Shown piece after piece: positions 34,242 to 47,387 of a stretch of DNA of 64,000 nucleotides (within the stretch, counting starts at the first letter, position 1; each line of letters starts with the position of its first letter). The translations under genes were made by a program, and so were the position numbers. The notes under the pieces were generated by a model, which made no database searches, was not told the origin of the DNA, and saw only the letters and a program-made list of their open reading frames with translations. The stretch comes from Acetobacter cibinongensis (GTDB lineage Bacteria; Pseudomonadota; Alphaproteobacteria; Acetobacterales; Acetobacteraceae): NCBI RefSeq assembly GCF_000963925.1, contig NZ_BAMV01000018.1, positions 1 through 64,000 of the forward strand, given 5' to 3'.

Positions 34242-34364
34242 TGCCAAAAGCACGAACATGCTTGACGAACGGGGCGCGTGTGGATTACAGCACCGCTACT
34301 CTTTTAGTTGGCACACCTTTTGGGTCTGCCTGCTTTCTCTTTTGTGCTGGACAGAATAGAACTC

Positions 34365-34634
34365 ATGGCGAATATCGCTTCAGCGCGTAAGCGCATCCGG
34401 CAGACCGCTAAGCGGACTGCACGTAACACTGCTCGTAAATCTCGTATGCGCACCTTTATCAAAAAGGTCGAAACTGCAATTGCTGCTGGCAACCAGGAAG
34501 AAGCGCGGGAAGCACTGCGCGCTGCTCAGCCGGAAATTCAGCGCGCTGCAGGCAAGGGCGTTGTTCACCACAACACAGCTTCTCGCAAAATTTCTCGTCT
34601 CTCTGCACGCATCAAAGCTATCGCAACAGCCTGA
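34365..34634 (+). CDS. rpsT: Ribosomal protein S20
   Basis: 89-residue basic protein with the S20 pattern: [20 protein letters not shown] at the N-terminus and [21 protein letters not shown] at the C-terminus. It binds 16S rRNA in the small subunit body. Start ATG 34365 matches the conserved MANIASA; upstream in-frame codons from 34308 are leader. TTGACG (34262-34267) is a possible -35 box in the leader. A strong terminator follows at 34681. Confidence 0.97.
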   Translation: MANIASARKRIRQTAKRTARNTARKSRMRTFIKKVETAIAAGNQEEAREALRAAQPEIQRAAGKGVVHHNTASRKISRLSARIKAIATA

Positions 34635-34680
34635 GGCCAGCCTCGGGCTGCTATAGCAGCTTGCCGACTATGACGACTAT

Positions 34681-34720
34681 AAAGCCGAATCATCATCTAG
34701 ATGGTTCGGCTTTGTTTTTG
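34681..34720 (+). terminator. Rho-independent terminator after rpsT
   Basis: AAAGCCGAATCAT (34681-34693) pairs with ATGGTTCGGCTTT (34701-34713), with one T-G wobble, around a 7-base loop; TGTTTTTG follows. The AT-rich foot and T-run fit a strong terminator that may act in both directions. Confidence 0.85.
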
Positions 34721-34823
34721 TGTAGAGCATGACAGGCGTGCAGATCTGAAAAAGCAGATTTTCATTGCCCGGCACCGCGCTCTGCACTATTTCTGGCGGA
34801 ACGCACGAAGCGCCATGGACCTC

Positions 34824-34853
34824 ACCTGAAAACTCGGTTTTCAGGTCTTATTT
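34824..34853 (+). terminator. Perfect hairpin upstream of dnaA
   Basis: ACCTGAAAAC (34824-34833) and GTTTTCAGGT (34837-34846) form a perfect 10-bp stem with a 3-base loop, followed by CTTATTTT. It resembles a terminator but comes 104 bases after the rpsT terminator with no gene between. It could end a short transcript, or insulate dnaA. Confidence 0.55.
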
Positions 34854-34974
34854 TCATTGGTCGTTTTTGTAAAATTGCCAGAAATCAGGCTGTTTGGCTG
34901 CCTTGAAGATGGCAGTCGTATATTCGTAAACAACACGCGGCTTACCGCGCTGTTTTGACCGCTCGGGAGCATAG

Positions 34975-36411
34975 ATGACAATCGGAGTGGACGATGACGA
35001 AAGCGCCTTCTCACATGTTGATGAGGGCAAGGCTCTTGAGAAATCGTGGATACGGATCTGTTCAAGACTGAAGGGCGAAGTTGGGGAGGTAGAATACCGT
35101 ACCTGGCTGACAAAAATCGCGCTTGGTCCGGTTGATGGCGACGAAATCACCCTCCTGCTTCCCACCCGTTTTCTCCGTGACTGGGTGCGCAGCCAATATG
35201 GTGACCGGTTGAGTGAGCTCTGGAATCAGGAGGTCTCAGCCATTCGGCGCGTTGAGCTTCAGGTTGCTCGCCCCGGAGACCCCGTAGCACCCCCATTGGC
35301 ATTAGAAGAAAAAACTACTGACGCCAGCACTGCACCGCAAGCTGACTCTGAAGATGCCCCAAGAGTGGCGCCAGAAGTCAAAAGTGATATTGCTGCCGTG
35401 CTGGATAGCCGCTTCACGTTTGATACGTTTGTAGTCGGCAAGCCTAACGAATTCGCCTATGCCTGTGCACGGCGTGTGGCTGAAAAACCATCCAGCGTTG
35501 GCTTTAACCCGCTCTTCCTTTATGGCGGCGTGGGATTGGGCAAAACGCATCTTATGCATGCCATCGGCGCAGAATTACTCCAGAGCGGCACAGTATCGGT
35601 CGCCTATATGTCTGCCGAAAAATTCATGTATCGGTTTATTGCGGCCATTCGCTCTCAATCGACCATGGAATTCAAAGAGCAGCTTCGCTCTGTTGATGTG
35701 TTGATGATTGATGACCTGCAATTCCTGATTGGCAAGGATAATACGCAGGAAGAGTTCTTCCACACGTTCAACGCCCTTGTTGATGCCGGCAGACAGATCA
35801 TTGTTTCCGCCGACAAATCACCCTCAGACCTTTCAGGGTTGGAAGACCGCCTTCGTACGCGTCTGGGCTGCGGTATGGTGGCTGACATCCATGCCACAAC
35901 CTTTGAACTACGAATCTCAATTCTGGAATCAAAGGCTGCCGCGTCTGGTGTGGTGGTGCCAAGCAAGGTTCTTGAGTTTCTGGCACACAAGATCACGTCC
36001 AACGTGCGTGAACTTGAAGGCGCGCTTAACCGCCTGATTGCTCACGCCAATCTGTTTGGTCGCCCTGTAACACTCGAAGCAACTCAGGACGTTCTGCACG
36101 ATATTCTCAAGGCTCACGACCGGCGTGTGACGATTGAGGAAATCCAGAAGAAGGTGGCTGAGCACTGGAATATTCGGCTTACTGACATGTCTTCCGCGCG
36201 TCGGGCCCGTGCAGTAGCACGCCCGCGTCAGGTGGCAATGTTTCTGGCCAAGCAACTCACAAGCCGCTCGCTCCCGGAAATTGGTCGTAAATTTGGTAAC
36301 CGCGATCATACGACAGTCATGCATGCGGTATCACGGGTCACAGAGCTTATGGAACGTGATACGGCCTTCGCTGAAGATGTTGAGCTGCTAAGACGTATGC
36401 TGGAAAGTTGA
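34975..36411 (+). CDS. dnaA: Chromosomal replication initiator DnaA
   Basis: 478 residues. The N-terminal domain I (about 20-90) has the EVEYRTWL helix. A Pro/Ala/Glu linker follows (about 95-140). The AAA+ domain has Walker A GGVGLGKTH (about 184-192), Walker B DDLQFL (about 246) and sensor residues in SGLEDRLRTRLGCGM. Domain IV ends in the DNA-binding signature RKFGNRDHTTVMHAV (about 437). DnaA opens the origin and is its own transcription regulator. Start ATG 34975 follows GGGAG at 5 bases. dnaN, recF and gyrB follow on the same strand in the classic order. Confidence 0.97.
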   Translation: MTIGVDDDESAFSHVDEGKALEKSWIRICSRLKGEVGEVEYRTWLTKIALGPVDGDEITLLLPTRFLRDWVRSQYGDRLSELWNQEVSAIRRVELQVARPGDPVAPPLALEEKTTDASTAPQADSEDAPRVAPEVKSDIAAVLDSRFTFDTFVVGKPNEFAYACARRVAEKPSSVGFNPLFLYGGVGLGKTHLMHAIGAELLQSGTVSVAYMSAEKFMYRFIAAIRSQSTMEFKEQLRSVDVLMIDDLQFLIGKDNTQEEFFHTFNALVDAGRQIIVSADKSPSDLSGLEDRLRTRLGCGMVADIHATTFELRISILESKAAASGVVVPSKVLEFLAHKITSNVRELEGALNRLIAHANLFGRPVTLEATQDVLHDILKAHDRRVTIEEIQKKVAEHWNIRLTDMSSARRARAVARPRQVAMFLAKQLTSRSLPEIGRKFGNRDHTTVMHAVSRVTELMERDTAFAEDVELLRRMLES

Positions 36412-36452
36412 GAAACCGCTTTTCCTAAGATTAAAACGCTTTGTTTCTAGAC

Positions 36453-36473
36453 CTACCAGCCGACGGCTGGTAG
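36453..36473. repeat. Perfect 9-bp hairpin between dnaA and dnaN
   Basis: CTACCAGCC (36453-36461) and GGCTGGTAG (36465-36473) flank GAC. No T-run follows on the plus strand (ATTCC). It may be an operator, a partial terminator or an RNA structure in the dnaN leader, 65 bases before the dnaN start. Confidence 0.6.
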
Positions 36474-36538
36474 ATTCCACAAATGATTTTGCGCTCCATG
36501 TCTCCCGCCGGGGCGTAACACGCAGGGATGAGGTATAG

Positions 36539-37663
36539 ATGAAGTTTTCAGCTGAGCGCACAACATTGCTCAAGGCTTTGGCACACATCCAGAGTGTAGC
36601 TGAAAAGCGCAATACCATCCCCATTCTGGCTAACGTGCTTATTCAGGCTGTAAATGGCCAACTGAGCCTCAAAGCCACAGATATGGAAATTGAGGTCGTG
36701 GAAGTTATCCCGGCCACCATTTCTCGAGAAGGTGCCACGACTGCGCCTGCCTCTGTTCTGTACGAAATTGTCCGTAAGCTTCCGGATAATGTCCAGGTTG
36801 AACTTGATCAGGCTGAAGGTGACACGCCACTCCAACTGCGTGCAGACCGCTTTGCAACACGCCTGAACGTACTGAGTGTTGATGATTTCCCGTCCATGGG
36901 GGCAGGGGAGCTTCCTTGCCACTTCAAGGTCAAGTCAACCATTCTACGGTCCCTGATTGACCGCACACGCTTTGCAATTTCTACAGAAGAAACCCGCTAT
37001 TACCTGAATGGTATTTTCTTCCACGCCACAGAAAATGACGGAAAACCGCTCCTCAGAGCTGTCGCAACGGACGGCCACCGCCTAGCACGCGTAGAAGCTG
37101 AGCTTCCGGTTGGCGCGGAAACAATGCCAGGCGTCATTATCCCGCGCAAAACAGTCGCGGAACTGCGCAAGCTTCTTGATGAAGCGCCAGAAGAAATTGA
37201 AATTGCGCTTTCTGAGACGCGTATCCAGTTCACTGCTGGCCCAATCATGCTGACGTCAAAATTGATTGACGGCACTTTTCCCGAGTATGATCGTGTTATT
37301 CCTCGCAATAATACGCGCATTCTGCGCGTCAGCAAAAAAGACTTTGCTGACGCTGTGGCGCGTGTTGCAGCCATCAGCCAGGAACGTTCGCGCCCGGTAA
37401 AACTGGTATTGGAACCAGGTTTGCTGACACTCTCCGCAAGTAGTGCAGAGCAGGGTGTAGCAAAGGAAGAACTGGACGATAATCGCATCTCCTTTGATGC
37501 GGAACCACTAGAAATCGGTTTTCAGGCTCGCTACCTAAACGATATCACGGACCAAGTTGAAAAAGACGTTGAATTCGCTTTTTCCGACAGCTCTGCGCCA
37601 ACCATTGTGCGCGATGTTGATAGCCCCTCAGCACTCTATGTGCTGATGCCAATGCGCGTCTAA
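36539..37663 (+). CDS. dnaN: DNA polymerase III beta subunit (sliding clamp)
   Basis: 374 residues, three similar clamp domains in one chain. Recognisable parts are MKFSAERTTLLKALAHIQSVAEKRNTIPILANVLI at the start (shortened in the clamp of other phyla), TRFAISTEETRYYLNGIFFH in domain 2, and ALYVLMPMRV at the C-terminus, which closes the ring. The dimer encircles DNA and tethers polymerase III and repair factors through their QL-type motifs. It lies 127 bases after dnaA and is followed by a terminator, so recF may be transcribed separately in part. Confidence 0.97.
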   Translation: MKFSAERTTLLKALAHIQSVAEKRNTIPILANVLIQAVNGQLSLKATDMEIEVVEVIPATISREGATTAPASVLYEIVRKLPDNVQVELDQAEGDTPLQLRADRFATRLNVLSVDDFPSMGAGELPCHFKVKSTILRSLIDRTRFAISTEETRYYLNGIFFHATENDGKPLLRAVATDGHRLARVEAELPVGAETMPGVIIPRKTVAELRKLLDEAPEEIEIALSETRIQFTAGPIMLTSKLIDGTFPEYDRVIPRNNTRILRVSKKDFADAVARVAAISQERSRPVKLVLEPGLLTLSASSAEQGVAKEELDDNRISFDAEPLEIGFQARYLNDITDQVEKDVEFAFSDSSAPTIVRDVDSPSALYVLMPMRV

Positions 37664-37675
37664 GGTGAATATTGT

Positions 37676-37725
37676 CGGCAGGTTTTTAACTTCAAACTTA
37701 AAAACCTGCCGGGATTATCATTTTT
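37676..37725 (+). terminator. Rho-independent terminator after dnaN
   Basis: CGGCAGGTTTTTAA (37676-37689) pairs perfectly with TTAAAAACCTGCCG (37698-37711), loop of 8 bases. GGATTATCATTTTTG follows. The stem is long and the T-tract is slightly displaced. Confidence 0.75.
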
Positions 37726-37766
37726 GTCCGTGCTTTTCTCTCATACCGTGAGCGTGCCCGGATACT

Positions 37767-38879
37767 ATGCCCCGGCTTAAAAAGCTTACGCTTACCAATT
37801 TCCGTAATTATCCCCGCTTAGTGTGGGAGCCTGAAACTTCACTCGTTGTTTTAACGGGCGAAAACGGCAGCGGAAAAACCAACCTCCTTGAAGCTCTCTC
37901 GCTTCTCACGGCAGGCCGAGGCTTGCGACGAGCCCCGATTGCGCAACTTGGTTACAATCAAAGCGTAGAATGGGGCATTAGCGCACGGTTTCACCTGGAT
38001 AACGAGTACGTTGATCTTGCAACCGGCATTGTGCCTGGTGGTGAGGCCGCCAGACGTGTTCACCTACTCAATGGCAGAACTTTACCAAAAAAAGAATCTC
38101 TTGAAGATACGCTGGCAGCTGTCTGGCTTACACCACAGATGGATAGGCTTTTCAGTGATAATGCATCTGGCCGCAGGCGTTTTCTGGACAGGCTTGTTAT
38201 GGCTATCAGTCCCAACCATGCACGTGAACTCACGGCGTATGACCGCGCAATGGCCCAGCGTAATCGCCTTTTGCAAACTCGCTTTACTGAAAATAGCTGG
38301 CTAGGGGGCCTTGAAGCCTCCATGGCCCGCCATGCTGTTGCCATAGCGGCCGCTCGTCAGGACTTAGTCCAGCACCTATGTCTTTCAGCCGGTGAAGCAA
38401 CTTCTGGTTTTCCGGCCACGCGTGGGGAACTAGACTGCGTTGTCGGGGACAAGATAGCGCACAACGCAGCGCTTGTGGTCGAAGACTGGCTAAGGGAGCG
38501 CTTACACGCCAACCGGCAAGAAGATCGGGAACGCGGCCGGGCTACACTGGGCACACACCGGGCGGATTTTACGCTTTCCGATTTTGCGACAGGCCTCCCG
38601 GCGTCCACAGCCAGCACCGGCCAACAGAAAACGATGCTGATTGGTATTATCCTTGCTCATGCAGACTTAGTGACAGAATACCGAGGGGCCCCGCCCATTC
38701 TACTTTTTGATGAGCCTTTGGTTCATCTTGACCACGCCAAACGCGCCGCTTTGTTGGCACGCCTGAAAACCTTTCAGACGACCGCCATTCTAACCGGCAC
38801 CGATAGTGGATTATTTGAAGATTTGCATGGGGCCGCACAATTTAGCACCCTGAGAAATGGTCAGTTTCTCTCCGCATGA
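37767..38879 (+). CDS. recF: DNA replication and repair protein RecF
   Basis: 370-residue SMC-like ATPase. Walker A is GENGSGKTN near residue 31, the RecF signature is LTLTNFRNYPRL at the N-terminus, and the C-terminal ABC-type signature region TASTGQQKTMLIGIILAHA is followed by Walker B PILLFDEPLVHLD. RecF loads RecA onto gapped DNA with RecO and RecR, in the same pathway as RecQ encoded earlier. Start ATG 37767; the region before it holds the dnaN terminator. gyrB starts 99 bases downstream. Confidence 0.95.
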   Translation: MPRLKKLTLTNFRNYPRLVWEPETSLVVLTGENGSGKTNLLEALSLLTAGRGLRRAPIAQLGYNQSVEWGISARFHLDNEYVDLATGIVPGGEAARRVHLLNGRTLPKKESLEDTLAAVWLTPQMDRLFSDNASGRRRFLDRLVMAISPNHARELTAYDRAMAQRNRLLQTRFTENSWLGGLEASMARHAVAIAAARQDLVQHLCLSAGEATSGFPATRGELDCVVGDKIAHNAALVVEDWLRERLHANRQEDRERGRATLGTHRADFTLSDFATGLPASTASTGQQKTMLIGIILAHADLVTEYRGAPPILLFDEPLVHLDHAKRAALLARLKTFQTTAILTGTDSGLFEDLHGAAQFSTLRNGQFLSA

Positions 38880-38930
38880 CCAAGAAAACAGCTTAAGGAA
38901 TCTGGCCTCCAACGGGCTGGCAGAGTATAA

Positions 38931-41420
<2,490 letters not shown>

Positions 41421-41436
41421 AGAACCTAGGTAGAAA

Positions 41437-41478
41437 AACAAAAAGGGGCAGACTTTTGAAAGTCTGCCCCTTTTTGTT
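41437..41478. terminator. Bidirectional terminator between gyrB and kdsA
   Basis: A 20-bp perfect inverted repeat (41437-41456 with 41459-41478) has a G/C core GGGGCAGAC and A/T ends, so T-runs occur in both directions. It serves the two convergent genes. Confidence 0.92.
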
Positions 41479-41503
41479 TACACCTAGAAGTAAAATCTAA
41501 TGG

Positions 41504-44070
<2,567 letters not shown>

Positions 44071-44103
44071 TTAAGAAAAGGGGGAGGGGCGATCTTCATA
44101 GAA

Positions 44104-44475
44104 TTAGTGCTGCGTCTGCGGCTGAGGGGCCTGCACAGCTGGCGCAGCCGGTGCATTTGTTGCCGCCGCAGGAGCAGGCTGTGCAGGGGCAGATACAGGC
44201 GCAACAGGAGCCTGAGCCAGAATATCATGACCAGCCCCGCTCACTGCACCGCGGTTGAGGACGGCCAGCACAAGAGATAGGAGCATGAATAAACCAGCAA
44301 GAACCGCTGTACTCCGGGTCAGCAGGTTTGCAGTCCCACGTCCGGACATGAAAGCACCCATGCCCTGCCCACCGCTGCCAATACCCAAGCCACCACCTTC
44401 ACTCCGCTGAATAAGCACAGTGCCTATAAGGGCTACGGTTACACAAAAATGCAGAATCAGCAGGGCTGTGGTCAT
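44104..44475 (-). CDS. secG: Preprotein translocase subunit SecG
   Basis: 123 residues. Two membrane helices (about 3-22 and 54-74) flank the conserved loop IQRSEGGGLGIGSGGQGMGAF. SecG joins SecYE and helps SecA-driven export. The C-terminal 45 residues are an Ala/Pro/Gln-rich low-complexity tail (QAPVAPVSAPAQPAPAAATN), common in alphaproteobacterial SecG. It follows tpiA by 26 bases on the same strand. Start ATG 44475 follows GGAAGAAG. Confidence 0.92.
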   Translation of the reverse strand: MTTALLILHFCVTVALIGTVLIQRSEGGGLGIGSGGQGMGAFMSGRGTANLLTRSTAVLAGLFMLLSLVLAVLNRGAVSGAGHDILAQAPVAPVSAPAQPAPAAATNAPAAPAVQAPQPQTQH

Positions 44476-44501
44476 GTCTTCTTCCGGGTAAGATACTAAT
44501 T

Positions 44502-45242
44502 TCAGGCAGCAGATGCTGCACTGATAATGGACAAGAACGCTTCAGCTTTCAGGCTGGCGCCACCAACAAGCGCTCCTGCTACATCCGCAATCGACAGAAT
44601 GGAAGCCGCATTCTTGTCATTAACAGAGCCACCATACAGAATTTTGATAGTTTTTCCAGCCTCGCCAAACTGACGGACAAGCTCTTCCCGCAGGAATGTC
44701 ATGGTTTCCGCAATTTCTTCGGTGGTTGCAGCACGCCCTGTGCCGATGGCCCAGATGGGCTCGTACGCGAGAATACCAGAAAAACCGTCAGGCAAGGAGC
44801 CTTTGATCTGCCAACCAAGCGTATCAAAATGATCACCACTTTCGCGCTGATCTTCCGTTTCCCCAACACAGACAATGGGGGTTAAACCAGCTTTTGCAGC
44901 CGCAACGGCTTTTTCCCGCACGGTCTCATCCAACTCACCATGCTCCTGACGACGTTCAGAATGCCCGAGAATGACGTGTGATACGCCAAGATCGGTCAGC
45001 ATGGCGGGGGAAATGTCACCCGTATGTGCTCCGGAAACGTCTTTGTGGCAGTCCTGAGCACCCAAACCGATAGGCGACGGTTCCAGAGCGGAAGCCAGTA
45101 GAGCAAGCTGCGTGAAGGGCGGGCAGATTACCACCTCTGGCCCGTCCGCTATCACTTTACCAAGGAGAGCCTGCACAAGCGCCTGCGAATCACGGGTTGT
45201 GCCGTTCATCTTCCAGTTACCGACGATGATTTGTCTGCTCAT
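44502..45242 (-). CDS. tpiA: Triosephosphate isomerase
   Basis: 246-residue TIM barrel, full length. Motifs are VGNWKMNGT (Lys in the active site), ILGHSERRQ (His), and AYEPIWAIGTG (Glu). The phosphate loop YGGSVNDKNA is intact. It interconverts dihydroxyacetone phosphate and glyceraldehyde-3-phosphate, so it also takes the product of GlpD into glycolysis. Paired with secG, as often seen. Confidence 0.97.
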   Translation of the reverse strand: MSRQIIVGNWKMNGTTRDSQALVQALLGKVIADGPEVVICPPFTQLALLASALEPSPIGLGAQDCHKDVSGAHTGDISPAMLTDLGVSHVILGHSERRQEHGELDETVREKAVAAAKAGLTPIVCVGETEDQRESGDHFDTLGWQIKGSLPDGFSGILAYEPIWAIGTGRAATTEEIAETMTFLREELVRQFGEAGKTIKILYGGSVNDKNAASILSIADVAGALVGGASLKAEAFLSIISAASAA

Positions 45243-45420
45243 GTCTGTCTTCCTTATTGTGAACTACGCAGCGGCGTTGTTGCACAGGGTGCCCGCCACC
45301 TGAGGGGTGAGATAGCCTTAACCATACAGTTGCACTTCGAGGCAAGTAGGATACGAGTTTAACGAGCCTTACCGTTCTTACGACTGGTCAAGCGCTCTCT
45401 GGCCGCTTATGGTGCCGCGT

Positions 45421-45436
45421 TCACGGCATGCCGTGA
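45421..45436. promoter_or_regulatory. 16-base perfect palindrome upstream of ppiD
   Basis: TCACGGCATGCCGTGA reads the same on both strands. It lies 35-50 bases before the ppiD start in the 228-base divergent gap with tpiA. The form fits a dimeric repressor or activator site. The regulator is unknown. Confidence 0.5.
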
Positions 45437-45470
45437 TATGCTGTTCTGTCTCCCATCGGATCCTGCGTTC

Positions 45471-47387
45471 ATGATTTCCTATCTTCGTCACGTTTTTGTT
45501 GATTCCTGGTTAGGCCGGGTTATCGCCATCGTCCTGTTTCTCGCATTTATTGGATGGGGCATTGGTGATGTCGTGAACTATATGGGAACAGAGACGGACG
45601 TTGTGGCAAAAGTCGGCAACGGACGTATTGGTTCTGATGATCTTGCGCAGGCCATACAATCCGAGTTGCCTAACATGGCAAAACAGATGGGCGTATCAGA
45701 CGCGTCACAGCTTCCGCCTGCGTTGCGGAAGCAGGTTGCCTATCAGGTATTACAACGCCTGATTGGACAGGAAGAGGTGCTTGAGGCAGCGCATCGCCTC
45801 GGCATCAGTGTGCCTGATTCAGCCGTGCGGGATGAGGTGTTCTCACTCCCTTATTTTAAAGGGCCCACTGGGCAATTTGACCGCACTATCCTCAATGCGC
45901 GCCTGCGTGAGCGGGGTATGAACGAGCAGCATTTCCTGACATTGATCCGCGATGATCTAACATCGCGCACAGTTTTACAGCCTGTTGCACAAGGCGGCAC
46001 ATCCTCAGCACTCATGGCACGCCGTCTTTCCGCTTTTGGTTTGCAAACGCGGGTTGTTGATCTGGTACGTGTTCCGTTTTCCGAACAAGCTACACCCCCC
46101 ACCCCGAGCGATGCAGTCCTGCAACGTTACTATGCAAACCATCCCTGGATGTTCCAGGCTCCCGAATTTCGTCACGCCCGTATTGTCGTTCTCTCTCCAG
46201 CAACGGCAGCCCAGACGATTACCGTCGATGATAAAGATTTAAAGCGCGTGTACGACGAGGAATCGTCACGTTACAACGTGCCTGAAACACGCGATGTGCA
46301 GGTTGTAACCCTCCCTGACGAGGAAGCCGCGCGCAAGACGGCTGCCCTGTGGCAGGGTGGTGCGGACTGGAATGCCGTGCAGGCTGCATCCAAAGGCGGA
46401 GCCTCTGTGGACATGCCAGGAACACGGGCTTCCGGGATCCCGTCAGAAATTCTCAGCAAGGCTGTTTTCGCAGCACCTCTAACCCAGGTTCAGGGGCCTG
46501 TAAAAACCGAGGCTGGATGGACTGTTTTCCGTGTCAACAAGATTACGGCACCAAGCACCACGCCATTTGAGGTCGCCAAACAAGATATTCTGCAACAATA
46601 TCGCACAGCCAAAGCTCCATCCATTGTCGCTGAACGAAGCCGCCAATTGCAGGATGCCATTGCCGGCAGCGGTCTAGACTCCATTCCCGCTGACATTGGT
46701 GCGGTTGCAGCCGCAGGCACCATGGATGCCAACGGCAACACGCAAGACAAGGAACCGGCCCCCCTTCCTGCATCAGGCAAGCTGCGCGAGGCTCTCCTTC
46801 AAAAGGTCTTTTCCCTTCCAAAAGGTAATCAGCCCAACCTGATCGAAGGCCCGGACAATAGCTGGTTTGCCGTGCAGGTAGACGCCATTACACCAGCAGC
46901 GCCCCGCAGCTTTGAGCTTGCGAAAGCTGATGTTCTTGCCGCTTGGCAGGCAGAAGCCCGCAAACATGCTGCGGACCTACGCGCTACGGCCATTTATACG
47001 GCAGCAAAAGACCATGGTGGAATTGCCCAGACAGCGAGTGCAGCACAAAGCGTTAAGGATCTTTCATTCTCGCGCAGCGCTCCCAATAAAAACATTCCTT
47101 CCGAGCTGATGGGCTATCTGCCACAAATGCAAGCCGGTCAGTCGGTTATGGCGCAGGACGACACCTCTTTCCTCATCGCCACAGTGACCAAGGTTTATAC
47201 GCCCGATCCATTGGCTGACCCGGTTGCATTTCAGCGGGTGAGAGACGCTTTGACGCAATCTGAGGGGGATGACTTGGTTGCCTCTTACGTCGATGCACTT
47301 GCCAAGCGCTTTCCTCCCAAAATTACCGAACGCGCTGTTACGGCCACGCTGAGTTCCCTTGGGTTTGACGGGACATCTTCTCCATGA
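45471..47387 (+). CDS. ppiD: Membrane-anchored peptidylprolyl isomerase, PpiD/SurA-like
   Basis: 638 residues from ATG 45471; a longer reading from 45438 adds unlikely residues. One N-terminal membrane anchor (about 10-35, GRVIAIVLFLAFIGWGIGDV) points the rest to the periplasm. The SurA_N-like chaperone region follows (about 50-190), then a parvulin rotamase domain (about 225-370). The rotamase domain is weakly conserved (RHARIVVLSPATAAQ, GGADWNAVQAASKGG), as in E. coli PpiD, where activity is low. It helps outer membrane and secreted proteins fold. trpE starts inside its stop codon (ATGA overlap), so the trp genes appear to be read from the ppiD promoter region. Confidence 0.9.
   Translation: MISYLRHVFVDSWLGRVIAIVLFLAFIGWGIGDVVNYMGTETDVVAKVGNGRIGSDDLAQAIQSELPNMAKQMGVSDASQLPPALRKQVAYQVLQRLIGQEEVLEAAHRLGISVPDSAVRDEVFSLPYFKGPTGQFDRTILNARLRERGMNEQHFLTLIRDDLTSRTVLQPVAQGGTSSALMARRLSAFGLQTRVVDLVRVPFSEQATPPTPSDAVLQRYYANHPWMFQAPEFRHARIVVLSPATAAQTITVDDKDLKRVYDEESSRYNVPETRDVQVVTLPDEEAARKTAALWQGGADWNAVQAASKGGASVDMPGTRASGIPSEILSKAVFAAPLTQVQGPVKTEAGWTVFRVNKITAPSTTPFEVAKQDILQQYRTAKAPSIVAERSRQLQDAIAGSGLDSIPADIGAVAAAGTMDANGNTQDKEPAPLPASGKLREALLQKVFSLPKGNQPNLIEGPDNSWFAVQVDAITPAAPRSFELAKADVLAAWQAEARKHAADLRATAIYTAAKDHGGIAQTASAAQSVKDLSFSRSAPNKNIPSELMGYLPQMQAGQSVMAQDDTSFLIATVTKVYTPDPLADPVAFQRVRDALTQSEGDDLVASYVDALAKRFPPKITERAVTATLSSLGFDGTSSP

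Larger units (their letters stand above)
34635..34974. other. Intergenic region rpsT-dnaA (340 bases)
   Basis: Contains the rpsT terminator (34681-34720) and a second perfect hairpin (34824-34846). A TATATT at 34919-34924 could be a -10 box for dnaA, with TTGGCT at 34894-34899 as a weak -35. The segment between is AT-leaning. I saw no TTATCCACA-type DnaA boxes or repeated 13-mers, so an origin cannot be assigned here by eye. No gene seen. Confidence 0.6.

Noticed and set aside
37676-37711. Perfect long stem after dnaN as a novel element
   Set aside because: Stem, loop and following T-rich stretch are adequately explained as a transcription terminator.
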